64,000 bases of DNA from CALDTK01 sp965213735 (GCA_965213735.1 CBDCAB010000006.1:372001-436000), one strand, 5' to 3'. Counted from the first letter of the stretch, positions 25,689-34,630 are shown. Notes: generated from the sequence alone by a model not told the origin. Program-made: numbers and translations.

Positions 25689-26044
25689 GAAATGGGAAGT
25701 GAGAAGTGAGAAGCGAGAAATGAGAAATGAGAAGTGAGACCGCTACGGTGGGAGTGAGCGTAGACGTCGTTCAACCGAGCTAAACCAATAGATAAAATAT
25801 CTGCCTGCCGCAGCTCTCCCTGCGCGGTGGGACGACGTCGGCCGGGGTGGGTGCTGGGTGCTGGATGTTGGAGGCTGGAGGCTGGACCGCTGCGCTGCTG
25901 GAGGCTAAATGTTAGGTGCTGGGTGCTGGGTGTTGGGCGCTGGGTGCTGCGTGCCCCAAGGGCTGTCATGCGACGCAGATCGCGCAGTCCTCGCGGCCTT
26001 TGCACTACATAACTATGCGCGCTAAAGCACGCGTAACCGGACAG
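25689..26044. repeat. Intergenic repeat cluster C
   Basis: No gene. Right after the stop comes a short run of a different heptamer, GTGAGAA with ATGAGAA/GCGAGAA variants (25686-25735). Then come the sixth 83-bp inverted-repeat element (25760-25842), a GGTGCTG/GGAGGCTGGA-type run (25846-25950), and at 26018-26038 the GCGCGCTAAAGCACGCG tail hairpin. These are the same components as in clusters A and B, in the same order. Confidence 0.85.
25760..25842 (+). repeat. 83-bp inverted-repeat element, copy 6
   Basis: Diverged copy. Terminal repeats GTAGACGTCGTTC and GACGACGTCGGC are kept. The small inner hairpin has changed from ATTTGC/GCAAAT to ATCTGC/GCAGCT, which keeps one pair by a two-sided change and leaves the CTGCC loop intact. 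Confidence 0.8.
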
Positions 26045-26725
26045 CTAGGCGTACAGAGCCCGATTAATCAGCAGAAACACCACCAGATAAATCCATAGCG
26101 CATCCATAAAGTGCCAGTACATCGTGAGCATCCTCAACTTGAGGCGTTTTTCAGGATCAGAAAAGTACACGAGCACACTCACCGGCTCGCGCATGCGCCG
26201 GCGAGCAACTAGCCAGAAGCCAATGATAAACGGCAAGCCGAAAATGACATGGGCGAAGTGCATGCCGGATAACACATAGAGGTAGCCCGCAGAATTATCA
26301 GTGGTCGGAAAAATATCCTGCGCAAACAACTGCTGCCACGCAATGACCTGCAGCACCAGGAAAAGGATGCTGAGTCCGGCCGTCCAAATTAGAGAGCGCT
26401 TGTAAGCTTCCGTCTGATCAGCTTTGTAGGCGTGCTTGGCTGCTGCCACGTAATGACCTGCAGCACCAGGAATTAGAGAGCGCTCGCCTTGAGTAATGGT
26501 CCACGAACTCGCCAGCAGCACTACGGAGTTGGCGATGAACATCCACGGGACGTCAACCGGCGGCAAATCAGCCTGAATCCGACTGTAAATAAAAGCACCT
26601 GAAAAAGCCAAAAACAGCATCGCGATTCCCACCAGCGTGAGAATCATGATCACATTGAAGGGGTGGAAAGCCATGCGCCCTTCGTCATCACTGGGATGAG
26701 GGCCTGATCTACGGGAGCTGTTCAT
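26045..26725 (-). CDS. Cytochrome c oxidase subunit III-like protein
   Basis: 226 residues from the ATG at 26725 (MNSSRRSGPHPSDDEGRMAF). Five hydrophobic helices are visible, with hallmarks of heme-copper oxidase subunit III (SGAFIYSRI, GMHFAHVIFGLPFIIGFW, MYWHFMDALWIYLVVFLL). It should be an inner-membrane part of a terminal oxidase, though subunits I and II are not in the window. Between the second and third helices, about 16 residues (RSLIPGAAGHYV and flanks) look inserted. The DNA at 26441-26484 is a shortened copy of 26331-26400 within the same gene, so one lumenal or cytosolic loop is probably longer than normal. Confidence 0.88.
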   Translation of the reverse strand: MNSSRRSGPHPSDDEGRMAFHPFNVIMILTLVGIAMLFLAFSGAFIYSRIQADLPPVDVPWMFIANSVVLLASSWTITQGERSLIPGAAGHYVAAAKHAYKADQTEAYKRSLIWTAGLSILFLVLQVIAWQQLFAQDIFPTTDNSAGYLYVLSGMHFAHVIFGLPFIIGFWLVARRRMREPVSVLVYFSDPEKRLKLRMLTMYWHFMDALWIYLVVFLLINRALYA

Positions 26726-26815
26726 ACGCAGAGCTTCTACTACTTGCGTTGGCACCCTAGGCAGCATCTACAAGAGCGCTTCAACACACCAGCAACAGTA
26801 GGCACATGGTTAGGT

Positions 26816-27409
26816 TTAAAGCAGTCGCCTTACCCGAAGCTGCAGCTCTGGGACGACTTCCGCTTCAAACCAGCCGTTGCGCTTGAGCCACACATTATTG
26901 AGCGGACTAGGATGCGGGATCGGGAGGTACTGTGGCAAGTATTCGCTATAGGCGCGCACCGTAGCGGTGAGAGTCGACTTGTGCTTGCTGCCAAGGTAGC
27001 TGGTCTGTGCATAATTGCCAATAAGTACCGTCAGCCCAATCGGTGGTAGCGCCTCCCACAGCCGCTGGTGCCAAAGTGGCGCACACTCAGGTCGCGGAGG
27101 CGCATCTCCACCACCCGCCTTGCCCGGATAGCAAAATCCCATGGGCAAAACCACGAAACGCCCACTCTTATAAAACTCCTCCTCACTTACGCCCAGCCAG
27201 GCACGCAGTCGCACCCCACTTGCATCGCGATAAGCAAGCGAATTAAGATGCGCCCGCCGACCAGGAGCCTGTGAAACCAGTACTACCCGCGCCTCCGGTC
27301 GAGCAGCTAATATCGGGTTTGGACCTAGCGGAAGGTGCTCCTCGCAGACGCGGCAACTCCGCACCGCGGCTACCGTTTCGGCAAGCTGCAGCGGGCTAAA
27401 CGAGCTCAC
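26816..27409 (-). CDS. Uracil-DNA glycosylase superfamily protein
   Basis: 197 residues from a GTG at 27409; a TTG at 27418 is an alternative. The protein fits the uracil-DNA-glycosylase-like fold: CRVCEEHLP.GPNPIL at the start, VVLVSQAPGRRAH (motif 1 region), a central YPGKAGGGDAPPRPECAP, and HPSPLN (motif 2) near residue 170. These proteins excise uracil or are inactive relatives. The usual catalytic Asp/Asn of motif 1 is not obvious here, so activity is uncertain. It overlaps the end of the antiporter gene by 14 bases, suggesting coupling. Confidence 0.82.
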   Translation of the reverse strand: MSSFSPLQLAETVAAVRSCRVCEEHLPLGPNPILAARPEARVVLVSQAPGRRAHLNSLAYRDASGVRLRAWLGVSEEEFYKSGRFVVLPMGFCYPGKAGGGDAPPRPECAPLWHQRLWEALPPIGLTVLIGNYAQTSYLGSKHKSTLTATVRAYSEYLPQYLPIPHPSPLNNVWLKRNGWFEAEVVPELQLRVRRLL

Positions 27410-29384
27410 GACCCACAAATCGGATAATCAGCCAAAATGCTACTCCACTCGCCGCCACCAAGAGCATCGACAAAAGCCAACTCCCACCGAGCAAACCCGA
27501 AATGAGATTGGCAGCCAAAGCCACACCACCTACCGTCAGCGCATAAGGCAGCTGCGTGCGCACGTGCTGCAAATGGTCGCAGTTGCTCGCCAGCGAACTT
27601 AAAATGGTCGTATCACTAATTGGGGAACAGTGGTCGCCCAGCACACTCGCCGCTAGCACCGTACTCACCACGTTGAGTAGCAGACCGTAGCTATGGTCGA
27701 GGTCGAGACCAGCGGCTGTCGCAACGGCCCAGGTCGTCGGAATCGCGATAGGGTAGAGAATCGCCATCGTGCTCCAGGAGCTGCCAGTCGAAAAGCTGAT
27801 AAAGGCGGCTAGCACGAAGATGAGCGCTGGCAGCAGCGTGGGCGCAATGTTGCCCTGCAGCGCCTCCGTCAGAAAAGTCGCGGTATGCAAATCGTCAGTC
27901 ACTGCTGCCAAACTCCAAGCCAACGTGAGGATAACCAGAGCAGGCAACATCGTACCGAAGCCGTGCAGCATCGATTCCATAGACTTTTCGAGTGTCATTA
28001 TCCTCCGCCCCAAGGTCACAGCGAGAGCTACTAAGACACCACTCAAGCTGGCCCACAATAGCGCCATATAGCTATCGGAGGCACCGATGAGCAGCCCGAG
28101 TTTGCGGAAAAAACCGACCCCTCCAGCCTGTTCTGCACCCAGTCCGGCCCAAATGTCACCATACCCTGCTGCTGGCAGTCCCAGTTCTGCAATACCGGCA
28201 GCAGAGGCACTCATGCCGGTGTCGATGAGCCCAAAAATGGTGACCCCTATTACCGTTAGCACGGGTAGTATCGCGTTTCGCGCCTGCAGGGGGGCATTTG
28301 CTACCGGTGAAAATTCTCCATCGTCTATACCCGTTGCAATGACATCGCCATCGGCGTCGGCACGAGGTTGCACGGAAGAGAGATTGGTTTTGGCGAAAGC
28401 TGAAAAACGAAGCTGCTCTGCCTGCAACATCGGACCATAATCGCGCCGACTCATGATGAGAATTGCCATGAACAGCAGCGTCATCACCGGATAGAAACTG
28501 TACTTGAGCGACTCCAGAAATATCGCGTAGGGCGTAGTTTCCATCGGAAAGTCCGGAATAGCTTCAATACCACTCTGGATATAGCCCAACTCAGCGCCTA
28601 TCCAAGTGGTGATAAAGGCAACGCTGGCAATAGGAGCGGCAGTGGCATCAACGAGGTAGGCCAGCTTTTCTCTGCTTACGCCAAAACGATCTGTAACCTG
28701 ACGCATCGTGTTGCCCACGATCAGCGTATTGGCGTAGTCGTCGAAAAAAATCGCCACACCCAGCAGGTAAGTCGACAGCTGCGCAGACACCCGATCTTTG
28801 GCAAGAACCGCCAAACGTTTGACCACGCCAGCCATGCCGCCATTGCGCGAAATAATGGCCACCATACCACCAATGAGCAGCGAAAACAGGATGACCGACA
28901 GGTGGCCACTGTCGTTGAGAGCGCGGATAAAATATCCAGCCGATACATCCCAGATGGTCTGCAATAAATAATAAATCCCGTCGAGGCGCATACCGCCGGC
29001 GATAAAGGCACCAGAAAGTATTCCTACGAATAGGCTACTCACCACCTCCTTAAACAGCAGCGCCAGCAGGATGGCTATGAGCGGAGGAATAATGGAGAGC
29101 CACAGCGGAATTCGCCTCACTCGCAGGGTATCATCGGGTGCTATGGCCACATGCGCCAGCCGCCAGCCTGAAGGAGTTTCGTAGAGAAAAAGCTCGCCGG
29201 CTTCCTGACTCTGCGCCATGCGCTCGGCAAGCGCCAGGGCCGGCTGTGGCTCATCCTCATACATGACTTCAGCGGTAGCCGCTAAGCCGAGATGATCCAG
29301 GATATCTTGTGGTGCTACCTGAGCGGAAGAGCCAAGCGCGAGTGAAAGAAAGAGGCAAGAAGCAAGTAATCGTCGTAGCAGCAA
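27396..29384 (-). CDS. NhaC-family Na+/H+ antiporter with secreted N-terminal extension
   Basis: 662 residues when started at the TTG at 29384, which gives a signal peptide (MLLRRLLASCLFLSLALGSS). The open frame reaches a TTG at 29441. About 80 periplasmic residues follow before the first transporter helix (IPLWLSIIPPLIAILLALLF). The membrane part carries the family features FFDDYANTLIVGNTMR and STGSSWSTMAILYPIAIPT and ends LGDHCSPISDTTILSS. A large cytosolic loop separates the two halves and holds the iterated motif (SAFAKT). It probably exchanges Na+ for H+. The signal peptide plus extension is a feature of some Bacteroidota members. Confidence 0.9.
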   Translation of the reverse strand: MLLRRLLASCLFLSLALGSSAQVAPQDILDHLGLAATAEVMYEDEPQPALALAERMAQSQEAGELFLYETPSGWRLAHVAIAPDDTLRVRRIPLWLSIIPPLIAILLALLFKEVVSSLFVGILSGAFIAGGMRLDGIYYLLQTIWDVSAGYFIRALNDSGHLSVILFSLLIGGMVAIISRNGGMAGVVKRLAVLAKDRVSAQLSTYLLGVAIFFDDYANTLIVGNTMRQVTDRFGVSREKLAYLVDATAAPIASVAFITTWIGAELGYIQSGIEAIPDFPMETTPYAIFLESLKYSFYPVMTLLFMAILIMSRRDYGPMLQAEQLRFSAFAKTNLSSVQPRADADGDVIATGIDDGEFSPVANAPLQARNAILPVLTVIGVTIFGLIDTGMSASAAGIAELGLPAAGYGDIWAGLGAEQAGGVGFFRKLGLLIGASDSYMALLWASLSGVLVALAVTLGRRIMTLEKSMESMLHGFGTMLPALVILTLAWSLAAVTDDLHTATFLTEALQGNIAPTLLPALIFVLAAFISFSTGSSWSTMAILYPIAIPTTWAVATAAGLDLDHSYGLLLNVVSTVLAASVLGDHCSPISDTTILSSLASNCDHLQHVRTQLPYALTVGGVALAANLISGLLGGSWLLSMLLVAASGVAFWLIIRFVGRELV

Positions 29385-29493
29385 AGCGGCAGGTGTTGGC
29401 CGGTGGAAGGTAACAGCGGCAACGTGTCGTGAAGGTGCCAAAACCTTCAGCTATTGTGCACAACCCGACGCAGCTTCGCACCTTTATGATGCT

Positions 29494-31695
29494 ATGCGAG
29501 TCTTATTGCTACTCTGCGCGCTGTTTCCGGTGCTCATCTTCGGCCAGGTCAACTTAGTGCCTACGCGCCTGCCGGGCACCCTCATCAAGGATGGTCGCGT
29601 CCAAACACTCGCCGAAACCGGGGGTCTGAATAATGTGCAGGCTTCGCTTGCCGACCTCGATGGCGATGGCGACGACGAGCTGTATCTTTTTGACCGCAAC
29701 GGTGATGTACACTTGGCCTTTCAAGGCGCTGGCGACAGCTGGACCTATGCCCCCGAGCTGGTGGAAGATTGGCCGCCAGTCGTAGCCTTTGCGCTGCTGC
29801 GAGACTTCGATGCGGATGGCGTACCCGACCTGTTTAGCCACGGCGACCCACAGGGAAGGAGCAGTATTAGCGTGCACGAAGGCTTTCGCCAAAACGACGG
29901 GCGGCTGCGTTTCGAACTCGTGCGATTTACTGATAAACCCGCTGATGTACTCCACTATGGTGATAATGGCGTGGACCAAATTATATATACTGCAATATCT
30001 GATATACCTGCTATTCACGACCTCGATGGCGATGGTGATCTAGATATTTCAAGTTTTGAAAATTCAGGGGGCTATATCGACCTCTATACAAATATTGGGC
30101 CTCGACTCGGAAATGCGAGCACCTACCTGCGCTACGAACTCACTACGCGCTGCTACGGTGGTGTGTATGAGACCAATCTCGACGGGCAGGTAAAACTCGC
30201 TGACACGCCGGGCGGTTGTGCTCAACCTTTCACGGGTTCGGGAGGCGTCAATAATAGGTCGGGATTTCATCCTGGCTCTACACTTACGCCTTATGATACT
30301 AATGAGGATGGCGACGTGGATTTGCTGCTGGGTGATGTTAATACCGGCTTCGTAACTTCCCTCACCAATAGCCCCACGAGCACGGGAGAAGCTTACTTTA
30401 GCTCTGTCAGCTATGATTGGCCGCGACCTGCCAATCGGGTGGATCTAGAAAATTTTCCCGCAGTCTATCCGGTGCGGCTTACAAGTCCAGCCGTAGAAGA
30501 ATTTCTCGTGACGCCTAGCAACCCTGGCGGAGGTGAAAACTACAACTGCGTGTGGCACTACCGCGAGTCGAGCGAGGTGCCTGGGCAAATAGATTTACTC
30601 GGGCGAGATTTCCTCACGCGCGAAGCCTTTGATCATGGTAGTGGCGCTCACCTCACGTGGGGCGACCTCGACGGCGATGGAATAGACGATATGCTCGTCG
30701 GCAATGACTTATTTTATGTTGACGCCAATACTGAATATGCCGAACTCGCCTATTATCGATCTGGATCCAATAATTCATATGAAGAAGATGAGCCAGCTTG
30801 GCTGCGGTCGATTAATGATATTCTGCGACCTTCTGCATTAGCTTTGAGTCCATTGCTCGTCGATATGGATAGTGATGGAGATTTAGATTTGCTCATCGGC
30901 AACAATATCGGCTATGTATCCTATGCAGAAAACACCGCAGGAGCTGGAGCACCAGCCACGTTTGCACCACTTATTGTGCAGTGGATGGGTATTGATGTAG
31001 GTACCCGTGCCGCCCCAGCTGTTGCTGATGTGACTGGTGATGGTGTGCCCGATCTGGTGGTGGGCGAACAGCGGGGCCAGCTTGCTTTCTTTCCGAATCG
31101 CGGGACAGCCAATTCGCCTCAGTTCGACGCTCAACCTGTTGAGGAGTTCTACGGAGATATCGAGGTTCGTATTCCTGGGTTTAATCTGCGCGTCAATCCA
31201 CGACCTGCTTTTCAGGTAGTTGACAACCAGCTTTTGCTTTACATCGGCACAGGTCAGGGGCGCATGCTTATTTATGACAATTTGCCTGCTGTGGCGGGTG
31301 GCACGGCTAGTTTGCGCCTCGAGCAAGAATTAGCCATCGGCATCGAGCTGCATCCGAGCTTCGGTCGCGATGTCAATGGCGTACCTATAGTTGGTGTAGG
31401 CACCAGTAGGGGAGGGGTTGTGTTTTATCGCGTTGATGGCTTGGTCGATGCCAGCGAGCCTGGTCCGCAACTTCAAGATTGGTCGCTGAGTCCCAATCCC
31501 TCCACTGGACATGTAAGTAGTCGAGGTCTCAGCCTCAGCACGCGCATAGAAGTCACCTCATTGCTTGGCAGGCAGCAGGTGCTGAGCGCCGCTGAGCTAG
31601 CACAAACCCTACTCGCCCCAGGTGTATATGTGCTCACACCTCGCGATGAGCGGGGGGCACAGCTAGGGAAGGCGCAGCGTTTGGTGGTGTTTTAG
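29494..31695 (+). CDS. Secreted FG-GAP/VCBS repeat protein with type IX secretion C-terminal domain
   Basis: 733 residues. MRVLLLLCALFPVLIFGQ is a signal peptide. Seven calcium-loop-like repeats are seen at about residues 52, 103, 175, 267, 390, 456 and 511 (DLDGDGDDE, DFDADGVPD, DLDGDGDLD, NEDGDVD, DLDGDGIDD, DMDSDGDLD, DVTGDGVPD), the FG-GAP/VCBS beta-propeller pattern. The last ~70 residues (WSLSPNPSTGHV ... LLAPGVYVL ... QRLVVF) form a type A T9SS sorting domain, so the protein is exported by the type IX system and released or attached to the surface. No enzymatic domain is recognised; a binding or adhesive role is plausible. Confidence 0.88.
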   Translation: MRVLLLLCALFPVLIFGQVNLVPTRLPGTLIKDGRVQTLAETGGLNNVQASLADLDGDGDDELYLFDRNGDVHLAFQGAGDSWTYAPELVEDWPPVVAFALLRDFDADGVPDLFSHGDPQGRSSISVHEGFRQNDGRLRFELVRFTDKPADVLHYGDNGVDQIIYTAISDIPAIHDLDGDGDLDISSFENSGGYIDLYTNIGPRLGNASTYLRYELTTRCYGGVYETNLDGQVKLADTPGGCAQPFTGSGGVNNRSGFHPGSTLTPYDTNEDGDVDLLLGDVNTGFVTSLTNSPTSTGEAYFSSVSYDWPRPANRVDLENFPAVYPVRLTSPAVEEFLVTPSNPGGGENYNCVWHYRESSEVPGQIDLLGRDFLTREAFDHGSGAHLTWGDLDGDGIDDMLVGNDLFYVDANTEYAELAYYRSGSNNSYEEDEPAWLRSINDILRPSALALSPLLVDMDSDGDLDLLIGNNIGYVSYAENTAGAGAPATFAPLIVQWMGIDVGTRAAPAVADVTGDGVPDLVVGEQRGQLAFFPNRGTANSPQFDAQPVEEFYGDIEVRIPGFNLRVNPRPAFQVVDNQLLLYIGTGQGRMLIYDNLPAVAGGTASLRLEQELAIGIELHPSFGRDVNGVPIVGVGTSRGGVVFYRVDGLVDASEPGPQLQDWSLSPNPSTGHVSSRGLSLSTRIEVTSLLGRQQVLSAAELAQTLLAPGVYVLTPRDERGAQLGKAQRLVVF

Positions 31696-32001
31696 GGAGC
31701 TTATTCTAATTTTTATTGATAATCCACTCCTTAGAATTGATTTCGCTGTTTTGCTCGCTGATAGTGCCTTTGCGACACCATTCGTGAAGCCTTGCCCATG
31801 TGTATGGCAAGTATGTAGTTCGCCATTGGTGAGAGAGCTTCTATATTCTGAGGGAGATACCCTAGGACTTACGCATCAACTCAAGCCTGTTCTAACGTGG
31901 CTCCCCCTCCGCCCTAAAATTGGTTGAACAAGCGGCTGTATTGTTTGGCTGCCGCCTGGGGGTGGCTGTTGTGGCGTGTCCCCCCTCCGCCCCCGCTGGG
32001 G
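31696..32001. other. Intergenic region ending in the left flank of an insertion sequence
   Basis: On the minus strand, about 45 codons between 31705 and 31843 remain open and look protein-like (THQW/YLPYTWARLHEWCRKG style, aromatic-rich), with a stop just upstream. This could be the tail of a decayed gene. Bases ~31921-32001 are the interrupted unit of the GC-rich 94-bp tandem repeat. No intact gene is present. Confidence 0.5.
31993..32001. repeat. 9-bp target-site duplication, left copy
   Basis: CCGCTGGGG directly abuts the left end of the IS; the same nine bases abut the right end at 33710-33718. Confidence 0.9.
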
Positions 32002-33709
32002 CTTGTCATGGGACACTTTTTTGTTTTTGCTCAAAGCGCGCCTGATTTTGTAGCGCTTCTACCTTGATGGCGAGCATCTTCAATCCTTTTGCCATTAGCT
32101 TCCTACCGGGTGGGCTGTTTTTGCCCCCTAGGTAGCCTGCCATGATCGCTACCTGAACCGCATACCAACTCACCGTTCCCTTGACTTGCTTATTGCTCGA
32201 CACATACACCTTGCCTGCCTTCTCACCCTCAGGGTGACACCTTACATAATCGTCAGCCTCAAGCACTTGCATCTGTTCGGCGCTAAACTCCGCTGAGCCG
32301 TCACGCCCGTCGCCATCGCGCATGGCTACCAGTTTCTCCGCTGTTAAGGCTTTGTCCATACCTAGCAATAGTATGCATATCCAACGGTCCACACACCTCG
32401 AAGCGTTGCGTTCCATATCCAGTCCGTCCGATTTGAGCATGCGGAAATACAGCTCAATTATCCAGCGCTTACCATACAGATCCAGGACATCCAGTTGGTC
32501 TTGCTCAGTATTTACTGGAAAACTCGTGGCCAGCATCCAGTGAATTGGAGCGCTATGACGGCGGTTTTCTTTCTTTCGATGGTAGCGCGCACGCTCCTTG
32601 GAGCTCATGCGGCCACATCCCTTGCCATGCTCATCGAGCTGCTCGGCCAGGGTCACATGTATCGGCGCACAATCGCTAATAGGCCGGCCGCGGAAATGCT
32701 TAGCTCGAGAGTTGATCCCGCTTTCCGGCGGACGCCGCAAGGATGCTTGAACTGAACGCACCCTAACCGCTACGTCACGCTCGTGCCGTGAGCCACTCGC
32801 TGCCAGAGTGAGTCGAACACAGCGATCACTATCGGCTGAGCAGTGCTGATCGAGATGTTGAGATATTTTGAGTTGATTGGCGTTCCAGTAGCCCACTGAT
32901 TCGTCGCGTACCAATCGATCATACGTCATACGTAAGCACCACCGCACCTCAGGTGTGTGCGGCTTTTCGGCAGCGTCATCGTGCTGCTCGCCTGTGTGTT
33001 GAGTCGTACCAATGTGGCGGAACATCCCTGCCAACATCATGTACTGATCGGCCTCTGCGTCTGCGATGAAGGTGACCATACGGGCTGTGTGTACGCTGTG
33101 GGATAGGGCACTATGGATCCCATCGACCCAACGAGCACTCTGACGCTCAACGAGCGGTTTGTCTGGCGACTTTTTGGTGTGCGCCTTTTTTTTAGGGCTC
33201 GCGTAAATAAGCACGTGGGCTATGCCAAGCGGTTCAAGGGTGTCACTGTCAAAGCATGATATGCAGTGAGCTTTGAGCCCTTTGGTTGAGTTGTCTGAGA
33301 GTACACCAAGTTGCTTAGCATCATGTGAGCAAGCTCGTCCGGCAAGCCCAGATAAGGAGAACTCGCACGTGTCGCAAATAGCGATGACATCTCGTCCAGC
33401 ACAGCGGCGGGCGCACCGTGCGTAGAGGCGGCTACACAGCAGATGTGCCAGTTGTTTTGCCGTGAGTCGCTTGTTTGAGAAAAGGCGGTTGAAAGCTTTG
33501 TACTCGGCAGATGAGGTGCATAGTTCAGAGCGAGACGAACTGAGATGGGAGCCAATCCGATCTTCTAGAGCAAGTACTTTTTTTTGGGTAGGAGCTGTCA
33601 GATTTGGAAGCTCGGCCAGGGAGTCAGTTAAGTCTTTGGCTGTACGTGGTGTGAAGTGGGTCATAGTACCTCACACAACACATGTGGATAAAAAGTGTCA
33701 CATGACAAG
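32002..33709 (-). mobile_element. IS4/Tn5-like insertion sequence, complete
   Basis: 1708 bp. Left end CTTGTCATGGGACACTTTTT (32002-32021) and right end AAAAAGTGTCACATGACAAG (33690-33709) are 20-bp inverted repeats with one mismatch. A 9-bp direct repeat CCGCTGGGG flanks it, the length expected for the IS50-like branch of IS4. One intact transposase gene fills the element. The target is one unit of a 94-bp tandem repeat; an uninterrupted unit at 33804-33897 shows the empty site, with CCGCTGGGG present once. The element looks recent and possibly active. Confidence 0.92.
32006..33664 (-). CDS. IS4-family (Tn5-like) transposase
   Basis: 552 residues, somewhat longer than the usual ~470. The DDE residues can be placed: Asp in AICDTCEFSLSG, Asp in FIADAEADQYMM, and Glu in the YREK motif of YGKRWIIELYFRMLKSDG (Y-x2-R-x3-E-x6-K). 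The N-terminal region with NRLFSNKRLTAKQLA resembles the Tn5 DNA-binding segment. The stop codon lies inside the left terminal repeat, so the gene uses the element to its last bases. No frameshift or nonsense codon is seen. Confidence 0.92.
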   Translation of the reverse strand: MTHFTPRTAKDLTDSLAELPNLTAPTQKKVLALEDRIGSHLSSSRSELCTSSAEYKAFNRLFSNKRLTAKQLAHLLCSRLYARCARRCAGRDVIAICDTCEFSLSGLAGRACSHDAKQLGVLSDNSTKGLKAHCISCFDSDTLEPLGIAHVLIYASPKKKAHTKKSPDKPLVERQSARWVDGIHSALSHSVHTARMVTFIADAEADQYMMLAGMFRHIGTTQHTGEQHDDAAEKPHTPEVRWCLRMTYDRLVRDESVGYWNANQLKISQHLDQHCSADSDRCVRLTLAASGSRHERDVAVRVRSVQASLRRPPESGINSRAKHFRGRPISDCAPIHVTLAEQLDEHGKGCGRMSSKERARYHRKKENRRHSAPIHWMLATSFPVNTEQDQLDVLDLYGKRWIIELYFRMLKSDGLDMERNASRCVDRWICILLLGMDKALTAEKLVAMRDGDGRDGSAEFSAEQMQVLEADDYVRCHPEGEKAGKVYVSSNKQVKGTVSWYAVQVAIMAGYLGGKNSPPGRKLMAKGLKMLAIKVEALQNQARFEQKQKSVP

Positions 33710-33905
33710 CCGCTGGGGGAACAAGCGGAATGCAAGCTGCGCTTGCTGGCGTTGCTTTTAGCTGCCGCGTGGGGGGCTGTTGTGGCGTGTCCCCCCTCCG
33801 CCCCCGCTGGGGGAACAAGCGGAATGCAAGCTGCGCTTGCTGGCGTTGCTTTTAGCTGCCGCCTGGGGTGGCTGTTCTGGCGTGGCTCCGCGTGGGGGGC
33901 TGTTC
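33710..33905. repeat. GC-rich 94-bp tandem repeat (units 2 and 3)
   Basis: Units start at 33710 and 33804 and share CCGCTGGGGGAACAAGCGG, then GCAAGCTGCGCTTGC and a GGCTGTT.TGGCGTG stretch. The first unit, left of the IS, is represented by ~31921-32001. The right end decays near 33900. Reading frames across it are artefacts of composition. Bases 33710-33718 are the right copy of the IS target duplication. Confidence 0.8.
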
Positions 33906-34322
33906 TTATTGGACTTCTGGGAGGTAGGATTGGATCTTGGCTACGACACTCCAAATGTCTGTGTAGACACGGTCATTCGAAAAGCGGACTACTCGAAACC
34001 CTAGAAATTCTAATTCTGCGGTTCGCTGCTTATCTGCTTCTACAGCTTCTGAACTGTGATGAACTTCACCATCTACTTCAATAATTAGCTTCTCGTGCAG
34101 ACAAGCAAAATCGGTGATGTACTTACCTATTACCACTTGCGATCTGAACCGAACCCCTAGCTGATTAGCTCTCAACTCTTGCCAAAGCATCTGCTCGGCA
34201 TGTGTTTTCTCTTTGCGCATTCGACGTGCATAAGTGAGCAGCTTCCTGGCAAACGACACCTCGCTCGTAAGGAGATTTTCACGACTACGCCCTCTATGCC
34301 CTCTCCTGTTATTAGCACTCAT
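33906..34322 (-). CDS. DUF559 endonuclease-like protein
   Basis: 138 residues from the ATG at 34322; an ATG 18 bases upstream is an alternative. The protein fits DUF559, relatives of the Vsr/restriction-endonuclease fold: ARRMRKEKTHAEQMLWQELR, GVRFRSQVVIGKYITDFACL, KLIIEVDGEVHH and FLGFRVVRFSNDRVY. The D...E.D arrangement (ITDF, IEVDG) could bind a metal. Such genes are scattered in genomes, often near mobile elements. Here the gene sits between the GC-rich repeat with its IS and the toxin/immunity modules, with no partner methylase. Confidence 0.88.
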   Translation of the reverse strand: MSANNRRGHRGRSRENLLTSEVSFARKLLTYARRMRKEKTHAEQMLWQELRANQLGVRFRSQVVIGKYITDFACLHEKLIIEVDGEVHHSSEAVEADKQRTAELEFLGFRVVRFSNDRVYTDIWSVVAKIQSYLPEVQ

Positions 34323-34630
34323 CGAGCAATTATAACACAAATAGTTTAACTTACGCTAACCAACAGCCGGGAGAGTAGGCAGCATATCTTCCACCCAAGG
34401 CGGCAGCCAAAACAAAAAAAGCTGTGTGTTCCCCCAGCGAGGGCGCACATTATCTCCAATCCCCACGCTCGACTCCTCCTGGCCTGCGTCAAGAGGTTCT
34501 TGGCGATGCGCCAACGCTCATTGTCTAGTTGCACTGCTAGCTTAAGGAGAGCTAGCTAGTGCACATCGTGCTCGACAACTACCCTTGCGATCAAAGCTTT
34601 TGCAGGGACAAAGCCGAGATCAGCTTTTAC
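34323..34630. other. Intergenic region without a supported gene
   Basis: An open frame on the minus strand (34346-34534) is probably chance: it has no start context and its second half is low-complexity. A short inverted repeat GCTAGC-N8-GCTAGC lies near 34545. Nothing else is recognisable. Confidence 0.4.

Noticed and set aside
33695..34084. Open frames across the GC-rich 94-bp repeat
   Set aside because: Low-complexity translation, no start context, and they run into the antisense of DUF559.
34346..34534. Small minus-strand frame between DUF559 and the immunity-like gene
   Set aside because: No recognisable domain or leader, and its second half reads through low-complexity sequence.
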